A stretch of DNA of 64,000 bases from Arcticibacter eurypsychrophilus. Its GTDB lineage: Bacteria > Bacteroidota > Bacteroidia > Sphingobacteriales > Sphingobacteriaceae. The stretch lies in NCBI RefSeq assembly GCF_001730525.1, contig NZ_MDFN01000008.1, forward strand, positions 62,001 through 126,000, in the 5' to 3' direction. How positions within the stretch are numbered: position 1 is the first letter of the stretch; the number at the start of each line of letters is the position of its first letter. The position numbers and the translations under genes were made by a program. Positions 7,989 to 17,073 of this stretch are shown here, in pieces. Below the pieces are notes generated by a model that searched no databases, was not told where the DNA came from, and was given only the letters and a program-made list of their open reading frames with translations.

Positions 7989-8648
7989 TTATTCTTTTAA
8001 ATTATTCACAGATATCATCGAAAATTTACCTTCAGCTCCTGTGTTACCAGAATAAACGCGGCCATTAGGTAACTGGCTTAATGGTCGGCCAGGGTTACCG
8101 GATCTTATTTGTGAAAACACCACACTAAGATCGGACTGGGCATTGGTTATGTAGCCGCCTGCTGTGTTTTTAATATTTAAAAAGCCAGTTTTTTTTGAAT
8201 TTTCAGTTTGTGGTTTAATACCAGAGGATAAGTATTTAATGGTAACTTTCCCTCCATCCCCGTTATCAAATTTCCTATTTGAGGTCTTTGCGTCCAAACC
8301 AGGCACATTAATAGTTAAATTTTTAAGGGCAGCAAAATTGATACTTAATTTCAGATTAGTGCCATTGTTCTTCCCATCATTACCATTGAACAAGGCTCCT
8401 TTATCGATTTGAGCATAATTTACGACCATGCTGACGTCTTTTTTATTGTAAAAGCTAATTTTAGAATCAGGACGCATGATAAGTGTATCTATAAAAATAG
8501 ATACACTTGAGTCTCTCGAAGAGAAGTTATATGAACCACGCTTGTCGATGACAAGCTTTTTTATTTCAATATATTTTACTTTTTGCTCTGTCTGCGAAAT
8601 GGCGAATAGCGGGATAAGCATACCCAAGTACAACATGACTTGCTTCAT
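7989..8648 (-). CDS. Secreted protein of unknown function
   Basis: 219 residues starting with a signal peptide (MKQVMLYLGMLIPLFAISQ). I do not recognise a family. The central part (about 45-150) is rich in short beta-strand-like stretches (VSIFIDTLIM, LKLSINFAALKNLTINV) with Asn/Asp/Gly turns (FNGNDGKNNG, FDNGDGGKV), which suggests a beta-helix or beta-sandwich. The C-terminal part has RSGNPGRPLSQLPNGRVY and SGNTGAEGKF. No cysteines occur in the mature part, and no lipobox or C-terminal sorting signal is obvious. It is convergent with gldB; a role with gldB is not implied by this arrangement. Confidence 0.7.
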   Translation of the reverse strand: MKQVMLYLGMLIPLFAISQTEQKVKYIEIKKLVIDKRGSYNFSSRDSSVSIFIDTLIMRPDSKISFYNKKDVSMVVNYAQIDKGALFNGNDGKNNGTNLKLSINFAALKNLTINVPGLDAKTSNRKFDNGDGGKVTIKYLSSGIKPQTENSKKTGFLNIKNTAGGYITNAQSDLSVVFSQIRSGNPGRPLSQLPNGRVYSGNTGAEGKFSMISVNNLKE

Positions 8649-8704
8649 AGTAATAACATTAACGATTTAATGATGCTATTCGTTTGAAGATTCCATAAAT
8701 TATT

Positions 8705-8923
8705 TTATCTAAGTACGTTATATATTGCTCGTAAGCAAATTCCCACTCCAACGACAAGTATAACATTTGATATAAGGTCAATAAAGCTCCAATGACCTAT
8801 AAAACGCAACAGGACACCCAATAAAGTTATTATAAGCCCAATAGTTAATAATTTGTAATGACTTGAATCATTTGCGTTGATACCGTCATTCTTTGTTTCG
8901 ATCGTATTATTCGTGTTTTCCAT
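8705..8923 (-). CDS. Small two-helix membrane protein, unknown
   Basis: 72 residues from the ATG at 8923. A longer frame would need a TTG at 8974. The first 22 residues are polar (MENTNNTIETKNDGINANDS). Two hydrophobic helices follow, KLLTIGLIITLLGVLLRFIG and FIDLISNVILVVGVGICLRAI. It resembles the many short uncharacterised inner-membrane proteins of Bacteroidota. A TAnnTTTG box at 8996-9003 would give a leader of about 65 bases. No functional inference is possible. Confidence 0.6.
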   Translation of the reverse strand: MENTNNTIETKNDGINANDSSHYKLLTIGLIITLLGVLLRFIGHWSFIDLISNVILVVGVGICLRAIYNVLR

Positions 8924-8995
8924 TTCTAGCGTAAGCGTTTTTAAATCTAATAGGTACAAAATCAGGCTTTTCAACCGCCTTCATATTATGTGTTG

Positions 8996-9003
8996 CAAAC
9001 ATA
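8996..9003 (-). promoter_or_regulatory. -7 promoter element for the small membrane protein gene
   Basis: TATGTTTG on the minus strand is an exact TAnnTTTG match, 73 bases upstream of the ATG at 8923. No TTG lies at the standard spacing. Confidence 0.35.
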
Positions 9004-9041
9004 CAATATTAAGCGGTGTATTTTTATTCCGGCAAAAACTT

Positions 9042-10034
9042 TCAATCGATTAATAATTGATCCAATTGAGAATTGATAAAGCTCATTTCATCTGGTGAGA
9101 TCTTCACCTGTACTGCTTTAGCATTTTGAATCGCCTGTTCGGCATTTCTGGCACCTGCAAGCGCAATCGTGATTCCCGGTTTATCAATTGTCCAACGAAG
9201 AACAAGTTGCCCTACACTTACGCCTTTATCGGCCGCCAATGGAGTGATTTCCTGAAGAAATGCATTTACTTTAACAATATTGGTCTCAGTAAAAAAATGA
9301 TTGCTGGCACGATGATCGCCTTCTGCAAATACATGTCCGGGTTTGATCTTTCCGGTTAGCAATCCTCTTTCAAGCGGACTATATGCAATAATTGATTTCT
9401 TATTGGCAAGTGAATAGGGCAAAACGACTTGTTCTATTCGGCGATTAACCATACTATAGGGAACCTGATTGGACACCAGATTAATAGTTTTCGCAGCCTC
9501 CATCATTTGATTTTCATTATAATTACAAACACCAGCATGCAAAACTTTTCCCTGGGTAATAAGATCCTGGATAGCTTCCATAGTTTCCTCAATTGGCGTA
9601 GTAACATCAGGCCAATGAATTTGATATAGGTCGATATAATCGGTACCTAATCGTTTGAGACTATTTTCACATTCCTTGATAATACTTTCTTTTCCGCTGT
9701 ATTTGTAGACGTCAATATCCTGACCATCATTATTTTTGCTCTTGAATGCAAAATCACCCTGTTTGAGATCCCATCTCATTCCATATTTAGTAAGAATCTG
9801 GACCTTATCCCTTGGGATTTCTTTTATTGCCTCACCTACTATTTCTTCACTTAAACCCTGACCATATATTGGTGCCGTATCAATTGAAGTAACCCCTTCA
9901 TCGTAAGAGGCCTTAATTGCCTTGACGGATTCATTCCTTTCAGTTCCCCCCCACATCCATCCTCCGGCGGCCCATGAACCAAATGTTATTACGGAGACTT
10001 CAAGATTCGATTCGCCTAATTTTCTATATTCCAT
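9042..10034 (-). CDS. Aldo/keto reductase
   Basis: 330 residues from the ATG at 10034 (MEYRKLGESNLEVS); a TTG five codons upstream is less likely. It has the AKR TIM-barrel catalytic residues: Asp and Tyr in DTAPIYGQGLSEEIVG, Lys in ILTKYGM and His in YQIHWPD. NADPH-binding residues near the C-terminus (IALAGARNAEQAIQNA) fit the family. It is a cytoplasmic oxidoreductase likely acting on aldehydes or sugars; the substrate cannot be inferred. It is a single-gene unit. A perfect 7-bp inverted repeat lies 29 bases upstream of the start and may be an operator. Confidence 0.93.
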   Translation of the reverse strand: MEYRKLGESNLEVSVITFGSWAAGGWMWGGTERNESVKAIKASYDEGVTSIDTAPIYGQGLSEEIVGEAIKEIPRDKVQILTKYGMRWDLKQGDFAFKSKNNDGQDIDVYKYSGKESIIKECENSLKRLGTDYIDLYQIHWPDVTTPIEETMEAIQDLITQGKVLHAGVCNYNENQMMEAAKTINLVSNQVPYSMVNRRIEQVVLPYSLANKKSIIAYSPLERGLLTGKIKPGHVFAEGDHRASNHFFTETNIVKVNAFLQEITPLAADKGVSVGQLVLRWTIDKPGITIALAGARNAEQAIQNAKAVQVKISPDEMSFINSQLDQLLID

Positions 10035-10062
10035 ATTTCTCTTGAACAAAGAGTACCGTATT

Positions 10063-10080
10063 AAGTTTAGCTGTAAACTT
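10063..10080. promoter_or_regulatory. Inverted repeat upstream of the aldo/keto reductase gene
   Basis: AAGTTTAGCTGTAAACTT has 7-bp arms and a 4-base centre. It lies 29-46 bases upstream of the reductase ATG, where a repressor would block transcription. No regulator gene lies next to it. Confidence 0.4.
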
Positions 10081-10588
10081 TATAAATATAGCTGATCCAG
10101 ACTGGCTAAATCAAGCAAAAACCTACCTATTCGAAAAGAGTTAGGAATATTGGGCTTCATAATCATCTCTCCATAATGGCCTGTTTACATTTGTTCAACA
10201 GAAAGATTTAATTCAATTATTCATTCAACTGGATTTTGTTTTAGATCGGAAGCAGCTTAGAAATAAGGTATTGGATCAGGAGCGGATAGAAACGTCTATA
10301 TCGCAGATGCCGGACTCAATAGGAATGAAAGACTAACCTATTTTTGGTTTGGCACATAACGAAATTATAGGATCGGGATTATAGAAATGGACAGGAATGT
10401 TCGGCCTGATACAAATAAATGCGCTCTCAGCATTTCATCGTTTGGCCTTATGGAGATCAGGATCGAATGATGGGACGCCTGGGAGTTTATAAGAAATAGT
10501 CAAAAGATTTATTAAATAAGCCTAAAATGTCGCATTTAGGGGATGTAATCCGTAAAGGCAGAGAAATGAATTAGTAACCCTTCTTTAA
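10081..10588 (+). other. Intergenic 0.5 kb, possible decayed coding sequence
   Basis: No intact gene was found. In one plus frame, roughly 10181-10336, an open stretch reads like protein (NGLFTFVQQKDLIQLFIQLD, then FVLDRKQLRNKV) and ends at a TAA. It has no start codon, and a stop lies shortly before it. Further downstream (10400-10570) short amino-acid-like runs occur in changing frames. This fits a degraded gene, but I do not recognise the parent family. Confidence 0.25.
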
Positions 10589-10612
10589 ATGGGCTATTAT
10601 ATTATAAATGAA

Positions 10613-11068
10613 ATGAATAAATTACTGCTGCATATCTTTTTTATACATTTTTTAATTTTGGGTGGATGCACGGTTGAAGATAACCTTTGCGAGGTAGCGA
10701 GATGTGAGGCCCCTGTTGCAACTCTTAAGATTAAACTGGTTGATAGACTTACAAATAAAAACCTACTGGATAAGGGAGCAGATTTCAAACTGACAAACCT
10801 ATCAATAACTAGTACAGCTTACCATTCAGACATGGTGATTAAAATTGATAGCACTGAACTCAACAATAACTACATTAGTATCTTGTCATCAGGAAATGAA
10901 GCTCTTTCATTAAAGTTCAAGAATTATCCTGAAGACGTAATCACTATAAATTCAAGACTAATAAAAAGTGGCTGTTGCAGTATAATGGAAATTCAGACGC
11001 TTACTTTGAATGAAACAGAAATTTGCAGCAAATGCGCTTCTGTTCAGATCATTGAAATCAGGAAATAA
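10613..11068 (+). CDS. Small cysteine-containing lipoprotein, unknown
   Basis: 151 residues from the ATG at 10613 (MNKLLLHIFFIHFLILGGC). An in-frame ATG 24 bases earlier is less suitable for a signal peptide. The lipobox LGGC predicts a lipid-anchored Cys. The mature protein is mostly beta-strand-like and holds further cysteines in two groups, near the N-terminus (CTVEDNLCEVARC) and towards the C-terminus (SGCCSIM, CSKCASVQ), so disulfides or metal binding are possible. No family is recognised. It stands alone between a degraded region and the end of the atp operon, with which it converges. Confidence 0.65.
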   Translation: MNKLLLHIFFIHFLILGGCTVEDNLCEVARCEAPVATLKIKLVDRLTNKNLLDKGADFKLTNLSITSTAYHSDMVIKIDSTELNNNYISILSSGNEALSLKFKNYPEDVITINSRLIKSGCCSIMEIQTLTLNETEICSKCASVQIIEIRK

Positions 11069-11082
11069 AATCTGTAAAATAT

Positions 11083-11113
11083 AAAAGTCCCGAACTTTTC
11101 AGTCAGGACTTTC
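11083..11113 (-). terminator. Terminator after the atp operon
   Basis: A 7-bp stem (AAAGTCC 11084-11090 with GGACTTT 11106-11112) has a 15-base loop. On the minus strand it is followed by TATATTTTA. It lies between the convergent lipoprotein gene and atpG. Confidence 0.5.
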
Positions 11114-11136
11114 AGCATATTGTATTAAACGAAGAA

Positions 11137-12027
11137 TTAACCGTTAGAAAGAGCAGCCGCACCACTTACAATTTCCGTAAGTTCAGTTGTAATTGCCGCC
11201 TGACGGGCTTGATTATAAGAAAGCTTAAGTGCCTTGATGAGGTCACCTGCATTTTCTGTAGCCTTATCCATTGCAGTCATACGTGCACCATGTTCTGACG
11301 CCCAAGAATCTAAAACTGCTTTGTATAATTGAGTTTTGATAGACTTAGGTATCAGGCTATTGACAATTTCCTCTTGTGAAGGCTCCAGAATATAATCCAC
11401 CCTGGATTCTGCAGCCGCATCTCCAGCTTTAGCAACAGGACGAGGTAATGGCAATAACTGTTCAGTTACCAGAATTTGCATTCCAGCATTTTTGAATTGG
11501 TTGTATATAACTTCTACCCTGTCATAATCACCATTTACAAAACCATCCATGATGGTTTGAGTAACAGTAGAAACGTTCTCAAATGATAGATCTGAAAACA
11601 ATTCATTGTGATTCCCGATAGTTTTGTATTTGCGCCTTTCATAAAAGTCTTTACCTTTCTTACCAATGGCCAAAATACTTATATTTTGATTTTGGTTTTG
11701 AGAGGCATATTTACCAGCAATAAGACTATTAGCAGCTTTAATCACGTTTGCATTAAACGCACCTGCTAATCCCCTATTAGAGGATACGACAACAACTAAT
11801 ACCCGGACCGGTTCTCGTTCCTGAATAAATGGAGAGGTTGAATCCTCCAGGCTCGCAGACAAGTTGGTCAGAATATCCTTCAGCTTATTTGCATAAGGAC
11901 GTAACTGAACAATAGCATTTGTAGCCCTTTTAAGTTTAGCAGCAGATACCATTTTCATGGCTTTAGTGATCTGCTGTGTTGAACTTATGGAAACAATCCT
12001 GTTTCTTACTTCTTTTAAATTAGCCAT
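11137..12027 (-). CDS. atpG: ATP synthase F1 subunit gamma
   Basis: 296 residues. The N-terminal helix MANLKEVRNRIVSISSTQQITKAMKMVSAAKL and the C-terminal ENAGDLIKALKLSYNQARQAAITTELTEIVSGA are the two rotor-shaft helices typical of gamma. Gamma turns inside the alpha3beta3 head and couples proton flow to catalysis. It is the last gene of the operon, 62 bases after atpA. In many bacteria atpD and atpC would follow, but they do not here. A hairpin follows the stop. Confidence 0.97.
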   Translation of the reverse strand: MANLKEVRNRIVSISSTQQITKAMKMVSAAKLKRATNAIVQLRPYANKLKDILTNLSASLEDSTSPFIQEREPVRVLVVVVSSNRGLAGAFNANVIKAANSLIAGKYASQNQNQNISILAIGKKGKDFYERRKYKTIGNHNELFSDLSFENVSTVTQTIMDGFVNGDYDRVEVIYNQFKNAGMQILVTEQLLPLPRPVAKAGDAAAESRVDYILEPSQEEIVNSLIPKSIKTQLYKAVLDSWASEHGARMTAMDKATENAGDLIKALKLSYNQARQAAITTELTEIVSGAAALSNG

Positions 12028-12089
12028 CTTATAAAATTTAAATCACAAGTTCAAAAGATGAATTGACCTTTTGAACTTATGAAAACGAA

Positions 12090-13664
12090 CTAGTAGTTCG
12101 CAGCAAGTTCTTTTGCAACCGTTTCAAGAACCCCGGTAATTGTATCATCAAATTTCCCAGCTTTTAAGCTTTTCAGCACTTCCGGATGACGGACTTCTAG
12201 CTGTTGAGTATATTCTGCTTCGAATTGTTTTACTTTATTAACAGGCACCTGTCGCAATAAACCTTTAGAACCGGCATATATAATTGCCACTTGTTTTTCA
12301 ACAGCTACAGGAGAGAATTGACCTTGTTTTAGTATTTCAACGTTTCTGGCACCTTTATCTAATACGGATTGAGTAGCCGCATCAAGGTCAGAACCAAACT
12401 TAGAGAATGCCTCTAACTCACGATACTGTGCCTGGTCTAATTTTAATGTTCCGGCAACTTTCTTCATTGATTTGATCTGCGCATTACCACCTACACGGGA
12501 TACAGAAATACCCACATTAATAGCTGGTCTTACACCTGCGTTAAACAAGTTAGATTCAAGGAAGATCTGACCATCAGTGATTGAAATTACATTGGTCGGA
12601 ATGTATGCAGAAACGTCACCTGCCTGTGTTTCAATGATAGGAAGTGCAGTTAATGAACCTCCTCCTTTAACAAGGTGCTTGATTGAATCAGGCAAATCAT
12701 TCATATTTCTGGCAATTGCATCAGAACTGTTAATCTTTGCAGCACGTTCTAATAAACGACTGTGAAGATAAAACACATCACCGGGATAGGCTTCGCGGCC
12801 TGGTGGACGGCGTAACAATAAAGACACTTCACGGTATGCAACTGCCTGTTTTGATAAATCGTCATAGATGATCAAAGCAGGACGACCTGTATCACGGAAG
12901 AATTCACCTATTGCAGCACCTGAAAATGGAGCATAAAACTGCATTGGAGCAGGATCAGCAGCAGATGCAGCTACAACAATGGAATAAGCCATTGCGCCTT
13001 TTTCTTCAAGAACACGTACAATATTTGCAACTGTTGAGTTTTTTTGACCGATAGCTACATAGATACAATATACGGGTTTGCCTTCATCATAAAACTCTTT
13101 CTGATTGATAATCGTATCAATACATACAGCAGTTTTACCAGTCTGGCGATCACCAATAACAAGTTCACGTTGACCACGACCAATAGGAATCATGGCATCA
13201 ATAGCCTTAATACCCGTTTGAAGAGGTTCTGTAACTGGTTGACGATAAATTACACCAGGAGCTTTACGCTCTATCGGCATTTCATAAGTAGTACCTGTTA
13301 TTGGACCTTTACCATCAATAGGAAGACCTAATGTATTTACTACGCGGCCCAACATACCATCACCCACCTGTATAGAAGCGATCTTTTTAGTACGCTTCAT
13401 GGTGTCACCTTCTTTCACATTATCCGCAGAACCAAGTAAAACAACACCTACATTGTCTTCCTCTAAGTTCAAAACTACACCTTGTAGTCCATTATCAAAT
13501 TCAACCAATTCGCCTGATTGAACTTTGGTGAGCCCATAAACCCGGGCAATACCATCGCCCACCTGCAATACGGTACCTACTTCTTCAAGTTCAGCCTCTG
13601 ATTTAAAGCCCGACAATTGCTGACGCAATATAGCCGATACTTCATCCGGTCTTACCTCTACCAT
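12090..13664 (-). CDS. atpA: ATP synthase F1 subunit alpha
   Basis: 524 residues, the normal length. It has the N-terminal beta-barrel ([17 protein letters not shown]), the non-catalytic nucleotide-binding P-loop [10 protein letters not shown], the regulatory [14 protein letters not shown] motif and the C-terminal helical bundle. Alpha forms the stator head of F1 with beta. It is 70 bases downstream of atpH and upstream of atpG in the same operon. Confidence 0.98.
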   Translation of the reverse strand: MVEVRPDEVSAILRQQLSGFKSEAELEEVGTVLQVGDGIARVYGLTKVQSGELVEFDNGLQGVVLNLEEDNVGVVLLGSADNVKEGDTMKRTKKIASIQVGDGMLGRVVNTLGLPIDGKGPITGTTYEMPIERKAPGVIYRQPVTEPLQTGIKAIDAMIPIGRGQRELVIGDRQTGKTAVCIDTIINQKEFYDEGKPVYCIYVAIGQKNSTVANIVRVLEEKGAMAYSIVVAASAADPAPMQFYAPFSGAAIGEFFRDTGRPALIIYDDLSKQAVAYREVSLLLRRPPGREAYPGDVFYLHSRLLERAAKINSSDAIARNMNDLPDSIKHLVKGGGSLTALPIIETQAGDVSAYIPTNVISITDGQIFLESNLFNAGVRPAINVGISVSRVGGNAQIKSMKKVAGTLKLDQAQYRELEAFSKFGSDLDAATQSVLDKGARNVEILKQGQFSPVAVEKQVAIIYAGSKGLLRQVPVNKVKQFEAEYTQQLEVRHPEVLKSLKAGKFDDTITGVLETVAKELAANY

Positions 13665-13734
13665 AGTCTTATATTAATATTTTGTTTCTTAATCTGTTAA
13701 AATATATTTCGGTATGTTACAAAGTAATAGATAC

Positions 13735-14283
13735 TTAACTAACAACCTTCTGCAAAAACTCTTTTCTTAATTTATTCAGGCTACTTGAAATACTGGTATC
13801 AAATTGTTTGTCGCCAACCTTCAGTACAAAACCGCCGATCAGATCTTCATCAACTAGTGACTCCAAAACTACTTCATTATTAGTTGCCTCTTTTACTACA
13901 CGTAATATTTCAGCCTTATTTTCCTCCGTAAGCGGTGCTGCTGAAATAATCTTAGCTTTAATAATTCCTTTAATTCGGTTATAACCGTTTACAAACTCTT
14001 TTGCGGTTTCAAAAAGAATTTCAGATCGACCTTTACTTATCACTATTTTAAAGAACGTCAGCACGATCTCATGAACAGATGTACCAAACACAGCCTTAAT
14101 AATCGCGAATTTTTTATCCGGATTAATAATGGGATTTTTTAATACAGCTTTTAATTCGGGCGTTGAACGCAGAATGGCTAGAAAAGAATCGATATCAGAC
14201 TTAATCATCTCCAAAGAATTTTGTTCTTCGGCTAGGTCAAGTAATGATTTTGCGTACCTTGATGCTACTTGAATTTCAGACAT
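13735..14283 (-). CDS. atpH: ATP synthase F1 subunit delta
   Basis: 182 residues. The N-terminal helical domain opens SEIQVASRYAKSLLDLAEEQ, and the C-terminal region has LIGGFVLKVGDKQFDTSISSSLNKLRKEF, both conserved in delta/OSCP. The protein links the b-subunit stalk to the top of the F1 head. It lies between atpF (28 bases upstream) and atpA in the operon. Confidence 0.96.
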   Translation of the reverse strand: MSEIQVASRYAKSLLDLAEEQNSLEMIKSDIDSFLAILRSTPELKAVLKNPIINPDKKFAIIKAVFGTSVHEIVLTFFKIVISKGRSEILFETAKEFVNGYNRIKGIIKAKIISAAPLTEENKAEILRVVKEATNNEVVLESLVDEDLIGGFVLKVGDKQFDTSISSSLNKLRKEFLQKVVS

Positions 14284-14311
14284 CTTATTTTTTGTGAGTG
14301 TGTGAAGTTAA

Positions 14312-14821
14312 TTAGTTTAATTTCACGTCTTTTAATAGGTCAGATACTAACGCCTGCTGTTTCTGTTGATCTTCAAACTGTTTGCGCAGGATTTTCTCTG
14401 CTATTTGGATTGAAAGTTCAGCAACCTGATTTTTAACTTCGTTAAGAGCAGTCACCTTTTGAGCATCAATCTCGTGTTTAGCTTTTTCAATCATCTTTGT
14501 TCCTTCAACCTGTGCACTTGTACGGGCTTCTGCAACAATTTTATCTTTAAGTTCTTTAGCTTCTTTTAAAATCAGATCACGTTCTACACGCGCTTGTTTC
14601 AATAAACTTTCGTTTTCATTGGTAAGACGCGCCATCTCGTTCTTTGCATTTTCAGCAGAAGCAAGTGCACTTTCAATAAAACGCTCACGTTCAGAAATAG
14701 CACCTAAAATAGGTGTCCATGCTAATTTCTTAAGCATGACCAGTAAAAGCAAAAAAGCAACAGCTGACCAAACTACAAACCCGAGGTGGTGATTAAGTAT
14801 ACCCTCAAATAATTCTCCCAT
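14312..14821 (-). CDS. atpF: ATP synthase F0 subunit b
   Basis: 169 residues. A single membrane helix at about 12-30 (LGFVVWSAVAFLLLLVML) is followed by a long charged coiled coil (about 40-160, rich in Ala, Glu and Lys). This is the peripheral stalk that holds F1 against F0. It sits between atpE and atpH. Confidence 0.96.
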   Translation of the reverse strand: MGELFEGILNHHLGFVVWSAVAFLLLLVMLKKLAWTPILGAISERERFIESALASAENAKNEMARLTNENESLLKQARVERDLILKEAKELKDKIVAEARTSAQVEGTKMIEKAKHEIDAQKVTALNEVKNQVAELSIQIAEKILRKQFEDQQKQQALVSDLLKDVKLN

Positions 14822-14909
14822 TTTCTATCAAATAATTTTTTATTGCAAAATTAAAGGACCGGAATTAACCAATCGTTAATCTCCGACCCTTAGACCGAAG
14901 TCCTTTTAA

Positions 14910-15158
<249 letters not shown>

Positions 15159-15162
15159 CTAA

Positions 15163-16290
15163 CTAATGATGCTCCTGTACCGCTGTTCCGATAAACAAGG
15201 CAGTAAGCATTGTAAAAATAAATGCCTGTAAAAATCCTACTAAAAGTTCAAGTACATCCATAAACAATACAAATGCTACCGATACTGGTGCTATTGCAAT
15301 TGATTTAAAAATAAATATCAGGGATATCAGACTCAAAACAATAATGTGACCTGCAGATATATTCGCGTATAAACGAATCATTAACGCAAAAGGCTTAGAC
15401 ACTACACCAATGATCTCAACAGGGATCATAATAGGGTATAACCACCATGGCACATCTGGTAACAATATATGTTTCCAGTAGTACTTGTTTCCACTTGTGT
15501 TCACAACTATCAATACAATGAATGACAGAAGAAAGGTCATAAAGATATTACCGGTAACGTTAGCTCCTCCTGGAAAAATTGGCAGCAAGCCTAATAAATT
15601 ATTGATCCAGATAAAGAAAAACAAGGTCAGCAACAAAGGCATGAATTTAGCATACTTATAACCAATATTAGGAATAGCGATATCATCCCTTACAAACATA
15701 ATAATAGGCTCAATAAGGGACTGAAAACCCTTTGGAGCTTTACCTACGCGCTTTTTATAAGCTGAGGATACGGATGTAAATATCAATAGTAAAATAATGA
15801 TAGAGATCCAGGTTGACGCAACATTTTTGGTAATGGAAAAGTCATATACATGAGAAGATGCTTCTTTGTCGACAACTCCTGTCGTATCTACAGCAAAAAC
15901 CTGATCTTCAATGAGCTTATAAGTGTAATGATTACCCTGATAAGCATCTTCGCCGTGATTAAATTTAGAAGAAGAGAATAGATCAACGCCTTTATCTGAA
16001 ATAAGTATAACAGGAAGTGGAATAGAAGTATTTCCCCATAAATGCCAATAATGAGAATCGGCAATATGTTCCATTATGACGGCGGTTGGATCGAACTTAC
16101 CTTCTTCGGTTTTGTGCTCTACGTTTTCTACACCCGGAATCTGGGCATCGGTATTAACAGAGGAACTAGTCGTATCACTTGGGTGATTTTGAGCTGATAA
16201 AGAGGTACTAAAACTAAATAGAGTGAAAAAAAAAGCGTAAACTATACTAAGTCTAACTTTTCCTGTACTCAAAATACGCGTAGAGATCAT
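15163..16290 (-). CDS. atpB: ATP synthase F0 subunit a, with long N-terminal extension
   Basis: 375 residues, far longer than the roughly 240-270 of enterobacterial or chloroplast subunits. The first ~35 residues look like a signal peptide (ending SLSAQ). Residues ~36-150 form a polar, probably periplasmic domain seen in Bacteroidota homologues. The membrane core follows, with five or more helices and the essential channel arginine in MIRLYANISAGH. The protein forms the proton half-channels against the c ring. It is 20 bases downstream of the unnamed 124-residue membrane protein gene and 38 bases upstream of atpE. Confidence 0.95.
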   Translation of the reverse strand: MISTRILSTGKVRLSIVYAFFFTLFSFSTSLSAQNHPSDTTSSSVNTDAQIPGVENVEHKTEEGKFDPTAVIMEHIADSHYWHLWGNTSIPLPVILISDKGVDLFSSSKFNHGEDAYQGNHYTYKLIEDQVFAVDTTGVVDKEASSHVYDFSITKNVASTWISIIILLLIFTSVSSAYKKRVGKAPKGFQSLIEPIIMFVRDDIAIPNIGYKYAKFMPLLLTLFFFIWINNLLGLLPIFPGGANVTGNIFMTFLLSFIVLIVVNTSGNKYYWKHILLPDVPWWLYPIMIPVEIIGVVSKPFALMIRLYANISAGHIIVLSLISLIFIFKSIAIAPVSVAFVLFMDVLELLVGFLQAFIFTMLTALFIGTAVQEHH

Positions 16291-16310
16291 CTAATTGGAG
16301 ATTTTACTTT

Positions 16311-16685
16311 TTATTTTGGTGCGCGCAAGTTAACTAACAATGATTTAACTTCAAAGGCCGTAAATAAAAAATATATAGAAAAAAATTCAAGTGCAAAAAA
16401 AGTACTGTTAACCTTATATATTCTCAGGTAAAAAACAACGAAAAACAAACTAACAATTAACTTTATAAAAATAGCAGCCAATAAAATATAAACGGATAGT
16501 TCTCCCCCTGTTTTTATTGCTATACTGGATGTTATGTAAGCAAGTAATGTAAGGCCAGCCAAAAAACCAAAAATAATCCAGAATTTGGGAACAAGAATAG
16601 AGTTGGCGGAATCTAATAACAAAGCTGCGACTGCAAGGATGAGCACAAGGATGCCGAATTGGGTAAGGAACTTTTTTAAACTCAA
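16311..16685 (-). CDS. Unnamed membrane protein of the atp operon
   Basis: 124 residues with about four hydrophobic helices (FGILVLILAVAALLL, FWIIFGFLAGLTLLAYI, VYILLAAIFIKLIVSLFFVV, FFSIYFLFTAFEV). Proteins of this size and topology occupy the same slot before atpB in related Bacteroidota and may play an AtpI-like role in c-ring assembly or ion supply (inference from position). Its start overlaps the stop of atpZ by 4 bases, so translation is probably coupled. Confidence 0.8.
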   Translation of the reverse strand: MSLKKFLTQFGILVLILAVAALLLDSANSILVPKFWIIFGFLAGLTLLAYITSSIAIKTGGELSVYILLAAIFIKLIVSLFFVVFYLRIYKVNSTFFALEFFSIYFLFTAFEVKSLLVNLRAPK

Positions 16686-16930
16686 CTTTTATTCTTTTTA
16701 ACTGAACGAATAACTAGATATAATGAGGCAAACACACCTGCCAAGCTAAAAAAAGCTGTAAAAAGAGGTGTGGCTGAAGATTTTGCTTCATCAATTTTAT
16801 ACCCTATAAATGTAAATACACCTATGACAGCTATCATCTGAAACCCCAATCCTGAATAATAAGCATAGCTATTAAGACCCTTCTTCCCGTCTTGCTCGTC
16901 CATTTGTTTTGGAGATTTAGGCTTTAACAT
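16682..16930 (-). CDS. atpZ: AtpZ/AtpI-family protein
   Basis: 82 residues. A polar N-terminus precedes two membrane helices (GLGFQMIAVIGVFTFIGYKID and FTAFFSLAGVFASLYLVI). The GxxFQM...GYKID pattern is typical of AtpZ (AtpI gene 1 family), which with AtpI has been linked to magnesium supply and c-ring assembly in other bacteria. It is the first gene of the ATP synthase operon and follows a well-formed promoter by about 17 bases. Confidence 0.85.
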   Translation of the reverse strand: MLKPKSPKQMDEQDGKKGLNSYAYYSGLGFQMIAVIGVFTFIGYKIDEAKSSATPLFTAFFSLAGVFASLYLVIRSVKKNKS

Positions 16931-16952
16931 ATTTCACATTTATAATAATTGT

Positions 16953-16982
16953 CAAAAATACAAAATACTTCTTCGCTAACAA
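16953..16982 (-). promoter_or_regulatory. Promoter of the atp operon
   Basis: On the minus strand TTG (16980-16982) is followed after 19 bases by TATTTTTG (16953-16960). This matches both the -33 and -7 elements of the Bacteroidota primary sigma factor with ideal spacing. The predicted start near 16948 leaves a leader of about 17 bases before the atpZ ATG. Confidence 0.65.
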
Positions 16983-17073
16983 TAACAATGGGAATAAGAT
17001 TTTTTGTTAATTGCCTAAACCTAACCTTTCAAATTAATTGTCGTAAAATTGCTATTTACGAATCAATGTTGGT

